The notes below the pieces were generated by a model. It was not told the DNA's origin. It saw nothing but the letters and a program-made list of their open reading frames with translations, and did not search any database. Positions 17,410 through 27,449 of a stretch of DNA of 64,000 nt are shown one piece after another. The stretch is from Candidatus Nanopelagicales bacterium (GTDB lineage Bacteria > Actinomycetota > Actinomycetes > S36-B12 > CAIYMF01): contig JAFIHG010000035.1 of the NCBI GenBank assembly GCA_017848795.1, positions 1 to 64,000 of the forward strand, given 5' to 3'. The stretch's first letter is position 1. Each line of letters begins with the position of its first letter. The translations under genes and the position numbers were made by a program.

Positions 17410-18627
17410 ATGCGCCGCGCGCTCTACGAGCCGGAGCACGAGAGCTACCGGCAGAGCATCGGCGCGTTGCTGGACGCCGAGGTCGTACCGCACTACGGGA
17501 GGTGGGAGGCCGACGGCATCGTGCCGCGCGAGCTGTTCGCCTCGCTGGGCGCCTTGGGCGCCTTCGGGTTCTCGGTCCCGGAGGCGTACGGCGGGAACGG
17601 CGTCGACGACTTCCGCTACAACGCGGTGCTGCACGAGGAGTCGGCCGCCCGGTTCGTGGGGCCGGCCCTGCTCGGCGCCGGTCTGCAGGCCGACGTCTGC
17701 CTGCCCTACTTCGTCGACCTGGCGGACGAGGACCAGCGCGCGCGCTGGCTCCCCGGGATCGTCTCGGGGCGCACGGTCCTTGCCATCGCGATGACCGAGC
17801 CGGGCACCGGCTCGGATCTGGCGGGCATCCGTACGAGCGCGGTTCCGGACGGCGACGGGTACCGCCTCGACGGGGCGAAGACGTTCATCACCAACGGCCT
17901 GAACGCCGACCTCGTCATCGTCGTCGCGCGTACCGGACCGCACCCGCACCGCGGCCTGAGCCTGCTGGTCCTGGAGCGTGGGATGCCGGGTTTTGCGCGG
18001 ACCGGCCCGATGCACAAGATCGGGCTGCGCGCGCAGGACACCGCCGAGCTGCACTTCGACACCGTCCACGTGCCCGCCGCGAACCTGCTCGGCGCGCCGG
18101 GAACCGGGTTCGAATCCCTGATGCACCACCTCGCCCAGGAGCGGCTCTCGATCGCCGTCTCGAGCGTGGCGCAGGCCCGCGCCGCGTTCCGGGCCACCGT
18201 CTCGTACGTGAAGGAGCGCACCGCTTTCGGGGCCGCAGTGGCCTCCTTCCAGGCGGTGCGCCACCGGCTCGCCGAGCTCGACACCGAGCTGGACGTCGCC
18301 GAGCAGTTCCTCGACCGGTGCATCCTCGAACGCAACGCCGGCCACCTGGACGCGGTCGACGCGGCGAAGGCCAAATGGTGGTGCACCGAGTTGCAGGGGC
18401 GGGTCCTCGACGCCGCGGTGCAGTTCCATGGCGGGTACGGCTACATGCAGGAGTACCCGGTTGCGCGGGCCTGGGCCGACGGCCGGGTGTCTCGGATCTA
18501 CGCCGGGACGACCGAGGTCATGAAAGAGATCATCAGCCGCGCGCTGCTGCCCGACCCACGCTCCGCCCGCCCCGCCGGCCAAGACCGTCCACGCGCCAGG
18601 ACCACCGCCCAGGCCCACCAGCCATGA
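17410..18627 (+). CDS. Acyl-CoA dehydrogenase
   Basis: This 405-aa FAD-dependent dehydrogenase introduces the 2,3-double bond in the CoA ester. It contains AMTEPGTGSDLAGIRTSA (flavin/substrate loop), ITNGLNADLVIVVART, and the C-terminal QFHGGYGYMQEYPVARAWADGRVSRIYAGTTEVMKEIISRAL, typical of the family. The ATG at 17410 follows GGGCAGGGC. A C-terminal tail rich in Pro/Arg/Ala after the family end is probably unstructured. Confidence 0.92.
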   Translation: MRRALYEPEHESYRQSIGALLDAEVVPHYGRWEADGIVPRELFASLGALGAFGFSVPEAYGGNGVDDFRYNAVLHEESAARFVGPALLGAGLQADVCLPYFVDLADEDQRARWLPGIVSGRTVLAIAMTEPGTGSDLAGIRTSAVPDGDGYRLDGAKTFITNGLNADLVIVVARTGPHPHRGLSLLVLERGMPGFARTGPMHKIGLRAQDTAELHFDTVHVPAANLLGAPGTGFESLMHHLAQERLSIAVSSVAQARAAFRATVSYVKERTAFGAAVASFQAVRHRLAELDTELDVAEQFLDRCILERNAGHLDAVDAAKAKWWCTELQGRVLDAAVQFHGGYGYMQEYPVARAWADGRVSRIYAGTTEVMKEIISRALLPDPRSARPAGQDRPRARTTAQAHQP

Positions 18628-18672
18628 CCCCCAGGCGCCTGACCAGCAGGCCCTGGCCCCCAAGGAGGATCC

Positions 18673-20193
18673 ATGCCGACCATCGCCGGCACGCTGCGCG
18701 CCACCGCTGCCCAGGCACCCGACAGCGACGCCCTCAAGTTCGGTGAGCGGGAGTATACGTACGCCGAGCTCGACCACGCCGTCGACCGCGCCGCCGCCGC
18801 GCTGCAGTCCCTGGGCGTCGCCAAGGGCGACCGGGTCGCCCTGATGGCGACGAACTCCGACACGTTCGTGATCGCGTTCTACGCGGTGCTGCGCCTGGGC
18901 GCGATCTTCGTCCCGGTCAACCCGGCGCTCGCCCCGCCCGAGGTCGCCCACGTGGTGAGCGACTCCGGCGCGACGGTGCTGCTGTTCGACCCGGCTCTCG
19001 CGGCCACGGTCGTCGCCGCTCGCGACGGCGGCCAGGTCGACGGCGTACGGGAGTTCGTCGCACTGGAAGCGCTCCCCGGATTCCCGGACCTGCCGGCGCT
19101 GGTCGCGGGCGCCGCCCGGCTCGCCGAGCCCGACGTACGCGAGGACGACGACGCGCTGCTGCTCTACACCTCCGGTACCACCGGCCGCGCCAAGGGCGCG
19201 CTCTTCGACCACCACCGAGCGATCTGGGTGGCGGTCAACTGCATGACGGTGTGCGGCATGCGGGTCGGGGACCGGTTCCTGCACGTCGCCCCGCTCTACC
19301 ACGCCGCCGAGCTCGGCGTGATGCTGCTGCCCGGGACGCTGGTCGGCGCCAAGCACGTGATCCTTTCCGGGTTCGACCCGGTCGTCGTCGCGGACACGCT
19401 GGCCGCGGAGCGGATCACGATGTTCTTCGGCGTCCCGACGATGTTCCAGTTCCTGCTGCGGGTGCCTGACCTCGCGGCGCGCGACCTCTCGGCCTGGCGC
19501 ACCGGGCTGTTCGGCGCCGCCCCGATGCCGCCCGCGGCGGTCAGCGCGCTCGTCACTGCGCTGCCGCACGTCGAGTTCATGCAGCTGTGCGGGCAGACCG
19601 AGGGCGGCCCCGGAGGGATCTACCTGACCGGGGAGGAGGTCCGGGCCCGACCCGACGCCAGCGGCCGTCGTCCGCTGCCGCTGACCGAGGTCCGGGTCGT
19701 GGACGCGGACGGTGAGCAGGTGAAAGCCGGTGGGGTCGGTGAAGTTCTGCTGCGCGGCGAGACGATCATGAAGGGGTACTGGAACAACCCGGAGGCGACC
19801 GCCGCCACGCTGCGCGACGGCTGGCTGCACACCGGCGACCTGGCCCTCGTCGACGAGGACGGCTACCTCACTCTCGTCGACCGCCTCAAGGACATGATCA
19901 TCACAGGGGCGCGGAACGTGTACTCGGTCGAGGTGGAGAGCGTGATCGCCGGGCACCCGGCCGTGCAGGAGGCAGCAGTCGTCGGTCGCCCTCACACCGA
20001 CTACGGCGAGAGCATCGTCGCCGTTGTGACGACCAAGGACGGCGCCGAGCTGACGATCGCCGAGCTGAAGGAGTTCTGCCAGGGCAAGCTCGCCTCGTAC
20101 AAGATCCCGCACGACCTGGTGATCGGCGCCATCCCGCGCAACGCGTCCGGCAAGGTCCTCAAGCACGAGCTGCGCACCCGGGTCACCGCCTGA
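18673..20193 (+). CDS. Long/medium-chain acyl-CoA synthetase (AMP-forming, FadD-type)
   Basis: This 506-aa adenylate-forming ligase activates the carboxylic acid substrate to its CoA thioester. Its motifs are LLYTSGTTGRAKGALFDH (A3), QTEGGPGG, DGWLHTGDLALVDEDGYLTLVDRLKDMI (A7/A8) and the catalytic Lys in NASGKVLKHEL near the C-terminus. AAGGAGG lies 5 nt before the start. It is the last gene of the oxygenase/beta-oxidation cluster and is followed by a perfect palindrome. Confidence 0.92.
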   Translation: MPTIAGTLRATAAQAPDSDALKFGEREYTYAELDHAVDRAAAALQSLGVAKGDRVALMATNSDTFVIAFYAVLRLGAIFVPVNPALAPPEVAHVVSDSGATVLLFDPALAATVVAARDGGQVDGVREFVALEALPGFPDLPALVAGAARLAEPDVREDDDALLLYTSGTTGRAKGALFDHHRAIWVAVNCMTVCGMRVGDRFLHVAPLYHAAELGVMLLPGTLVGAKHVILSGFDPVVVADTLAAERITMFFGVPTMFQFLLRVPDLAARDLSAWRTGLFGAAPMPPAAVSALVTALPHVEFMQLCGQTEGGPGGIYLTGEEVRARPDASGRRPLPLTEVRVVDADGEQVKAGGVGEVLLRGETIMKGYWNNPEATAATLRDGWLHTGDLALVDEDGYLTLVDRLKDMIITGARNVYSVEVESVIAGHPAVQEAAVVGRPHTDYGESIVAVVTTKDGAELTIAELKEFCQGKLASYKIPHDLVIGAIPRNASGKVLKHELRTRVTA

Positions 20194-20204
20194 CCGGACC
20201 CCGA

Positions 20205-20259
20205 GTCCCTGCTCGAATCGTCGTCACCGGAGCCGGTAGACGACGATTCGAGCAGGGAC
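20205..20259. repeat. Intergenic palindrome family A, copy 2
   Basis: Arms 20205-20225 and 20239-20259 are perfect inverted repeats of 21 bp (core GTCCCTGCTCGAATCGTCGT). A further CCGG-AG-CCGG lies inside the loop, so almost the whole 55 nt can fold. It lies 12 nt after one convergent gene and 16 nt after the other, which fits a shared bidirectional terminator. Confidence 0.93.
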
Positions 20260-20274
20260 GCGCGGCCGGGCGCG

Positions 20275-21777
20275 TCAGGTGGCCAGGCGGAAGGCTGCGT
20301 CGTACGGCAGATCGGCGACGTCCATCTGCGCCTTCTGCAGCCGGCCCGACCAGTCCCAGTTCACCGCCTGCCAGCGGGTGAACTGGTCCAGCACCCACAG
20401 CCCGCTCTGCCGCGACCCGTTGCCCGAGCGTCCGTTCCCGCCGAAGGGCAGGTGCGCTTCGGCGCCGGAGGTGGAGTTGTTCACCGACACCATTCCCGCA
20501 CCGACACCGGCCCGGAAACGCCAGACCGACTCCGGCGAGGTGGTGTAGATCGACGCCGAGAGCCCGTAGCCGTGCCCGTTGGCCAGTTCCAGCGCCTCGT
20601 CGAGCGAGGAGAAGCGGCCGAACCCGACAAGCGGCCCGAAGGTCTCGGTGTCGTAGAGCGCGTCACCGGGACGTACGCCCTCGACGATCGTGGGGTGCGC
20701 GAACACCCCCGCATCGGGGTCGCCGACGAAGCCGGCGCGCGGGTTGGCCGTCGTGATGCGCCCGGTGCCGCTCGACCCGTGGACGCGGTGACGGTCGGTG
20801 ACCAGGCCCAGGTTCTTCTCGTGCCGGTCCAGGTACGCCGGCGAGATCATGGGGCCGTACAGGACGTCCTGCACCGGGTCGCCGATCGCGGCCTGCTCGA
20901 TAGCGGCGACGTACCGGCTCAGCAACTCATCGGCGACGTCCTCGTGCGCCCAGAGCGTTCCGAGCGAGGTGCAGCGCTGGCCGGCCGTGCCGAACCCGCC
21001 GAACAGCGCGCCCTCCACGGCGAGGTCCAGGTCGGCGTCCGGCATGACCACCATCGGGTTCTTGCCGCCCAGCTCGAGGCATGCGGACTGCAGGTGACGG
21101 CCCGCGAGCTCGCCGATGCGCCGGCCCACGTCGGTCGATCCGGTGAATCCGATCTTCTGCACCAGGCCTTTGCCGAGCGCCGCCTCGAGCCCGTCGTACG
21201 TCTGCTGTCCCTCGGCCACGACCGTCTGCAGCACGTGCTCCGGCACGCCACCGGCGCGGAACAGGTCGGTGAGCGCCGCCGAGACGGCGGGCGCGGTCTC
21301 CGAGGGCTTCCACACCACGCAGTTCCCGCAGAGCAGTGCCGGCACGAGGTACCACGACGGTACGGCCGCCGGGAAGTTCGCCGCCGTGATGATGAACGCC
21401 GTGCCGACCGGCTCGCGATAGGTGAACAACTGCTTGTCGGCCATCTCGCTGGGCACCGTCTGCCCGTACAGCCGCCGCCCCTCGCCCAGGAAGAAGTCGC
21501 AGGTGTCGATGACCTCCTGCACCTCGCCGAGTGCCTCGCGGTACGGCTTGCCCACCTCCCGCGTGACGAGGGCGGCGAGCGCGTCCTTGTTCGCCTCCAC
21601 GAGCCTGCCGACCTGCGCGATCACCCGCCCGCGTGCGGGCGCGGGCACCTCCGCCCAGCCCGGCTGGGCGGCATGGGCGGAGGCTGCCGCAGCGCAGACC
21701 TCGGCGCTGGACGCGGTCGTGACCGTCGTCACCAGGTCGGACAGGTCGGCGGGGTTACGGCTCTCGAGGCTGCTCAC
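20275..21777 (-). CDS. NAD(P)-dependent aldehyde dehydrogenase
   Basis: This 500-aa ALDH-superfamily enzyme has the catalytic Glu in [13 protein letters not shown] and the catalytic Cys in [11 protein letters not shown]. It also has the NAD-binding [13 protein letters not shown] and [23 protein letters not shown] near the C-terminus. The substrate is not clear; the best fit is a general or ALDH7-like semialdehyde type. GTG 21777 ([15 protein letters not shown]) is chosen over longer upstream starts. It may finish oxidation of an aldehyde released by the neighbouring cluster, but it is transcribed separately. Confidence 0.9.
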   Translation of the reverse strand: MSSLESRNPADLSDLVTTVTTASSAEVCAAAASAHAAQPGWAEVPAPARGRVIAQVGRLVEANKDALAALVTREVGKPYREALGEVQEVIDTCDFFLGEGRRLYGQTVPSEMADKQLFTYREPVGTAFIITAANFPAAVPSWYLVPALLCGNCVVWKPSETAPAVSAALTDLFRAGGVPEHVLQTVVAEGQQTYDGLEAALGKGLVQKIGFTGSTDVGRRIGELAGRHLQSACLELGGKNPMVVMPDADLDLAVEGALFGGFGTAGQRCTSLGTLWAHEDVADELLSRYVAAIEQAAIGDPVQDVLYGPMISPAYLDRHEKNLGLVTDRHRVHGSSGTGRITTANPRAGFVGDPDAGVFAHPTIVEGVRPGDALYDTETFGPLVGFGRFSSLDEALELANGHGYGLSASIYTTSPESVWRFRAGVGAGMVSVNNSTSGAEAHLPFGGNGRSGNGSRQSGLWVLDQFTRWQAVNWDWSGRLQKAQMDVADLPYDAAFRLAT

Positions 21778-21920
21778 GAGCCCATCCTGCCCTCGGTACG
21801 TGCGCCCAGGGGTGTCGGACTTGCATCGACCCGGCCCGCACTGATCCAATGCTCGCGCTCATGGCGCCTGGAGGGCCCGACCGTGCCCCCGACCCGTCGC
21901 CGACCCATCCGGAGGACCCC

Positions 21921-22937
21921 GTGCCTGTCCGCCTGCCCGCTTGTCGTCCACGCGCCCTCGCGGCGGTCGTGAGCGTCGCTGCCCTCCCGTTCGGCGCCGT
22001 CGTGCTCGCCCCGTCCGCGCACGCCGCCCCGGACCCGACGCCGCCCGCCGGACCCGCCCCGACGGTGTTGACCCTCACCGCGAAGCCCGGTGAGCGGGTG
22101 GAGGCCGGTCGGGCGCTTCGCCTTCGGGTACGGGTCGCACCGCAGGTCGCCGGCACCGTACGGCTGACCGACGCCGGCAAGGGCGTCGCGGCGGCGAAGG
22201 TCAAGGACGGCGTCGCGATCTTCGAGCTGACCGCCAAGCGCGGCGAGCACCCGTACGCCGCCGCGTTCACGCCGAAACATCCCGACCGTTACGCCGCCTC
22301 CGTCACGACCACGCACCTCGTCCGGGGCGTCGCGGCGCAGCGGCTGCCGCTGCGCAAGGGCGCGTACGGCCCGCTCGTCCGCAAGACCCAGCACCAGCTG
22401 AGCTGGGCAGGGGTGCTCGTGCGCGCCAGCGGAACCTACGACGGTCGGACCATCGCCGCGGTCAAGCGCTTCCAGGGCAAGTTCTTCCTGCCGCAGTCCG
22501 GGATCGTCAACAAGCGCACCGCGGCCGAGCTGCGCGAGCTGAAGCTGAAGCGGCTGCCGAACGCGTGCCGTTCGGTGTCGCGGGCGATCTGCATCGACAA
22601 GACCCGCAAGGTCGCGCAGTTGGTGGTCGGCGGCAAGGTGAAGATCTCGCTGGACGCCCGTTTCGGTTCGACGAGCTCGCCGGCGCTGCAGACCCGCGAA
22701 GGCATCTTCTCCATCCAGCGCAAGGCCGTCTCGCACATCTCCTCGCTCTACCGCACGTCGATGCCGTACTCGATGTTCTTCTCCGGTGGCCAGGCGGTGC
22801 ACTACTCGCAGTACTTCGCCGCGGACGGCTACAGCGGCGCCTCCCACGGCTGCGTCAACATCCGGGACATGGCCGGCATCAAGAAGATGTACGCACAGGC
22901 GCCGCTCGGCACCCGCGTCTACGTCTACCGCTCCTGA
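21921..22937 (+). CDS. Secreted L,D-transpeptidase with peptidoglycan-binding domain
   Basis: This 338-aa protein starts at GTG 21921 after GGAGGA. A signal peptide (LAAVVSVAALPFGAVVLAPSAHA) is followed by an Ig-like stretch (residues ~45-140) and a PG_binding_1 segment (LRKGAYGPLVRKTQHQLSWAGVLVRASGTYDGRTIAAVKRFQ). The YkuD catalytic motif SHGCVNIR has its Cys near residue 311. It would cross-link peptidoglycan (3-3 bonds) outside the membrane. An additional Cys pair lies in NACRSVSRAICID. Confidence 0.9.
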   Translation: MPVRLPACRPRALAAVVSVAALPFGAVVLAPSAHAAPDPTPPAGPAPTVLTLTAKPGERVEAGRALRLRVRVAPQVAGTVRLTDAGKGVAAAKVKDGVAIFELTAKRGEHPYAAAFTPKHPDRYAASVTTTHLVRGVAAQRLPLRKGAYGPLVRKTQHQLSWAGVLVRASGTYDGRTIAAVKRFQGKFFLPQSGIVNKRTAAELRELKLKRLPNACRSVSRAICIDKTRKVAQLVVGGKVKISLDARFGSTSSPALQTREGIFSIQRKAVSHISSLYRTSMPYSMFFSGGQAVHYSQYFAADGYSGASHGCVNIRDMAGIKKMYAQAPLGTRVYVYRS

Positions 22938-22943
22938 CCCCCT

Positions 22944-23023
22944 CCTCGTTGATCAAGGAGAAGGTGACATTTTCGATCACCGTTTCATGATCGAACCGGG
23001 CACCTTCTCCTTGATCAACGAGG
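22944..23023. repeat. Intergenic palindrome family B (nested)
   Basis: Perfect 23-bp outer arms (22944-22966, core GTTGATCAAGGAGAAGGTG, and 23001-23023) enclose a second inverted repeat TTCGATCA/TGATCGAA (22972-22979, 22988-22995). The structure begins 7 nt after the L,D-transpeptidase stop and ends 47 nt before fumC. A terminator role is likely from position, but there is no T-run. Confidence 0.92.
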
Positions 23024-23069
23024 GCGGGGCGGGTGGGGACGGCGCGTCGCGGCATGGGAGAGTCGAGCC

Positions 23070-24533
<1,464 letters not shown>

Positions 24534-24594
24534 CGACCCGCTCCGACTGACGGCCCGGCCCGGCACGACGCGCTCGTACGGACGCGGTGTCGCG

Positions 24595-25506
24595 TCAGGG
24601 TTTGTCGTCGCCGAGATCGCGCAGGAAGTCCTCGAGCTGGGCGGCGATCTCATCGCCCGACGGGAGCGAGGCGCCCGGGGTGCCGCCGGTACGGCTCGCG
24701 GCGACCGCGTCGTACTGCGCCTCCAGCATCTTGATCGCCTCGACGTTCTCGGGGTTCTCGGCGACCTGGGTGTCGATCTCCCGGTCCGCGGTGTCGGCGG
24801 CGGTGACCAGCTCGTCGGCGGGGATCACCAGCCCGGTGCTGTTGGCGACCTCGCGCAGCATGGTCAGGGCCGCGCGCGGGTACTCGGCGCCCACCAGGTA
24901 GTGCGGCACGTGCACCGCGAACCCGATCGCCGGCTTGCCCTTCTTGCCGAGCTCGAACTCGAGCATGCCGCCGAGGTGGCCGGGGACCTCGATGACCCCG
25001 CCCAGCGACTCCTGGCCCGCGATGAGGTCCGAGGAGGTGGCGTGGGCAGTGACGCCGACCGGTCGGGTGTGCGGGGTGGCCCACGGGATCGCGTTGACCC
25101 CCACGGTCAGGCGTACGTCGAACCGCTCGACGAGCGCGAGCACGCCGCGGATGAACCGCTGCCATCCCACATCCGGCTCCGGTCCGTGCAGCAGCAGGAA
25201 CTTCGTCCCGGCGGCGTCGGTGACCTCCGAGAGCAGCATCTCCGGCAGGTCGACGGAGGTGAACTTGTCGGAGTCGAAGACCATGCGCGGGCGCCGTGCC
25301 CGGTAGTCGAAGGAGTCGTCGAGGTCGTACGAGGCGACCGTACGGTGCGAGAGGGTGGCCAGCAGGTGGTCGACGGCGAGCTTGCGGGCGTTGCCCGCGT
25401 CGAGGAAGCCGGAGAGGGCGTGCACCAGAACTGGCTGCCCCTCGACGGCGGGTCCGTCGAGCAGCTCGAACGCGTCGTCCGCAGTCGGTTCGGGTGTGTC
25501 GGTCAT
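24595..25506 (-). CDS. PAC2-family protein
   Basis: This 303-aa protein matches the actinobacterial PAC2 (proteasome assembly chaperone-like) family: LVHALSGFLDAGNARKLAVDHLLATL, FDYRARRPRMVFDSDKF, FLLLHGPEPDVGWQRFI and VHVPHYLVGAEYPRAALTMLREV. The acidic, helical C-terminus ends EDFLRDLGDDKP. Members sit near ATP-grasp or proteasome genes in other genomes, but the biochemical role is not established. ATG 25506 is chosen because upstream frames only read through the neighbouring CPBP gene. Confidence 0.85.
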   Translation of the reverse strand: MTDTPEPTADDAFELLDGPAVEGQPVLVHALSGFLDAGNARKLAVDHLLATLSHRTVASYDLDDSFDYRARRPRMVFDSDKFTSVDLPEMLLSEVTDAAGTKFLLLHGPEPDVGWQRFIRGVLALVERFDVRLTVGVNAIPWATPHTRPVGVTAHATSSDLIAGQESLGGVIEVPGHLGGMLEFELGKKGKPAIGFAVHVPHYLVGAEYPRAALTMLREVANSTGLVIPADELVTAADTADREIDTQVAENPENVEAIKMLEAQYDAVAASRTGGTPGASLPSGDEIAAQLEDFLRDLGDDKP

Positions 25507-25574
25507 ACCAGCGGCAACCCGCTGCTGCCCCGGGGCATTCCGGGACACCCCCCGCCACCGCTTCGGTCTCCAGC

Positions 25575-26384
25575 TCACGGCAGCCAGCCCACCTTCCCGT
25601 GCAGGTAGAGGTACCCGACGAAGCCCACCGCATCGATGAGGAAATGCGCTACCACCATCGGCCCCACCCGACCCCATCGGCGGAACAGGTAGCCGAACAA
25701 CACTCCCATGACGACGTTGCCGACGAACCCGCCGAAGCCCTGGTAGAGGTGATAGCTCCCGCGCAGCAGCGCCGACGCCCCGATCTGGACCCACGGCCGC
25801 GCTCCGAGCTGGCCGAGCCGGCGCATGAAGTAGCCGAGGGTGATGACCTCCTCGAGGACGGCGTTGTACGCCGCCTGCACCAGCAGCACCGGCACCGTCC
25901 ACCAGACCTGTTCCACGGCGGCGGCAGCGATCTTGACGCTGAGCCCGAGCTGGTACGCCACGACGTAGAGGGCGAGCCCGGAGAACCCGATGAGGGCGGC
26001 GAGCGCGACGCCGCGCACGGCGTCCCAGCGGGGTCGGGTCAGGTCGAAGCCGATGCCCGCGAGCCCCTCGCCGCTGCGGCGCAGCAGGTGGGCCACCAGC
26101 AGCACCGGCACCAGCGCGAGGGCCACGTAGACGAGCTGGTAGGTCAGATCCAGCCACGGCCGGTCCGGGGTGTACGTGCCGACGATGACCGCGGTCTGGC
26201 CGGACAGCGAGACGTTCTTGGTCAGCGAGTCGATCAGGGAGAGCAGCGAGCGGGTCGCGGACGCGGCGATCGACAGGAACAGCACGATCGCGAGCTCGTC
26301 GCGCAGCGTGCGGCGATCGAGCGGTGCACCGGGCACCGCCGAACCGGCGCCAGGGTCGGTTCCCACCCCGGCATCCTGTCCCAC
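25575..26384 (-). CDS. CPBP-family intramembrane metalloprotease
   Basis: This 269-aa membrane protein has about seven to eight hydrophobic segments and the CPBP/Abi zincin motifs: NAVLEEVITLGYFMRRL (Glu-Glu), SYHLYQGFGGFVGNVVMG (His) and VVAHFLID (His). The Arg usually found in EExxxR is absent; G-Y takes that position, which occurs in an actinobacterial subgroup. It may process membrane proteins or prenylated substrates, but no substrate is known here. It is the second of several minus-strand genes with short gaps. Confidence 0.85.
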   Translation of the reverse strand: MGQDAGVGTDPGAGSAVPGAPLDRRTLRDELAIVLFLSIAASATRSLLSLIDSLTKNVSLSGQTAVIVGTYTPDRPWLDLTYQLVYVALALVPVLLVAHLLRRSGEGLAGIGFDLTRPRWDAVRGVALAALIGFSGLALYVVAYQLGLSVKIAAAAVEQVWWTVPVLLVQAAYNAVLEEVITLGYFMRRLGQLGARPWVQIGASALLRGSYHLYQGFGGFVGNVVMGVLFGYLFRRWGRVGPMVVAHFLIDAVGFVGYLYLHGKVGWLP

Positions 26385-26405
26385 GGACGACCCCGTTCGC
26401 GGGTG

Positions 26406-27392
26406 TCAGCCGCGCGCGGCCTGCGCCGCGGTCGGTACGTGCGCGACGACGTCGGCCACGACCGCGTACGGTCCGCCGCCGCTGCCGAGCGGCAGCTGCA
26501 GCAGCACGCGGCTGCCCACCGGTACGCCGAGCAGCGAACCGAAGGGGTTGCTCGCATCACCCGGTGTCAGCGCCAGGCCCGCGGGCACCGAGTCCCAGGT
26601 GGACTCGACCGGCGTGTCCTTCCAGTCGACCGCGACGTACTGCAGCACGGCGAGACCTGCGGGCAGCTTCTCGCCGCTACCGCGCGCGAGGACGGTGGTG
26701 ACGACCTTCTTCGGTTCCGGGGTGCCGGCGGCCACCTTCACCTGTGGCTCGGCGCCGAGCTGGCCGGTCACGGTGATCCCCTCGGGCGCGCTGCCGGCCG
26801 GGGTCGCATCGGCCTGCCCGCCCTTGTCGGGCGGGAAGGCGCCGACGATGTCGACGACGAACACGAGCGTGTCGGTGCCGGTGATCCCGGCGTTCGCGTT
26901 GCCCTCCGCGCCGTAGCCCTGGTCCGGCGGCAGGCTGATCAGTACGCGGCTGCCGACCTTCATCCCGACGAGGGTGTTGTCCCACCCGGGAACGACCTGA
27001 CCGACGCCGATGCCGAAGGCGGCAGGCTGGCCGCGGTCGTAGGAGTTGTCGAACACCTTGCCGCCCCAGATCTGGCCCAGGTAGTCGGCGGCGAGCAGCT
27101 CGCCCTTCTGCACCGTGGCGCCGTCACCCTCGTGGAGCACCGCCCGTGACAGGTCGGTCGGCGGGGAGTCCGAGGGGAAGGTGAGGGTCGGTTTCTCGCC
27201 GTAGCTGCCGGAGACCTCGGGCACGTCCTTCGTCCAGTCCACGGGGGTGACCGCGCCGGGCGCGGTCACCGGCGCCGTAGCGGTGCTCGTCGCGTCCGGG
27301 CTGGACCCGTTCGACGACGAACTGCCGCATCCGGCGAGGGCGAGCGCGCCGGCGGCGAGCAGGGCGGCAAGAGCTCGGGTTCGAGCGCGCAA
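26406..27392 (-). CDS. Lipoprotein with two FKBP-type peptidyl-prolyl isomerase domains
   Basis: The lipobox LAGC follows LRARTRALAALLAAGALA, so it is a probable membrane-anchored chaperone outside the cell. The first FKBP domain is typical (YLGQIWGGKVFDNSYDRGQPAAFGIGVGQVVPGWDNTLVGMKVGSRVLISLPPDQGYG). The second (VLQYVAVDWKDTPVESTWDSVPAGLALTP...LLGVPVGSRVLLQLPL) is recognisable but lacks several aromatic pocket residues, so it may be binding-only. TTG 27392 has GAGG at good spacing; the GTG at 27443 gives a 17-residue extension before the signal and no Shine-Dalgarno sequence. It follows the MoxR/DUF58/VWA genes and is probably co-transcribed. Confidence 0.83.
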   Translation of the reverse strand: MRARTRALAALLAAGALALAGCGSSSSNGSSPDATSTATAPVTAPGAVTPVDWTKDVPEVSGSYGEKPTLTFPSDSPPTDLSRAVLHEGDGATVQKGELLAADYLGQIWGGKVFDNSYDRGQPAAFGIGVGQVVPGWDNTLVGMKVGSRVLISLPPDQGYGAEGNANAGITGTDTLVFVVDIVGAFPPDKGGQADATPAGSAPEGITVTGQLGAEPQVKVAAGTPEPKKVVTTVLARGSGEKLPAGLAVLQYVAVDWKDTPVESTWDSVPAGLALTPGDASNPFGSLLGVPVGSRVLLQLPLGSGGGPYAVVADVVAHVPTAAQAARG

Positions 27393-27449
27393 GAGGACCT
27401 CGGTGGTGTCGAAGGGGTACGGCGAAGGTTCGCCAGCGGTCACGACGCG

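Noticed and set aside
17377-20166. A 929-codon open frame on the minus strand
   Set aside because: It lies antisense to the acyl-CoA dehydrogenase and acyl-CoA synthetase genes. In DNA this GC-rich, open antisense frames are common, and its residues (Arg/Gly/Val/Asp-rich without motifs) look like a shadow.
25840-25860. Loss of the Arg in the CPBP EExxxR motif as a sign of a dead protease
   Set aside because: The EE-x4-GY pattern appears to be a normal actinobacterial variant and both His motifs are present.
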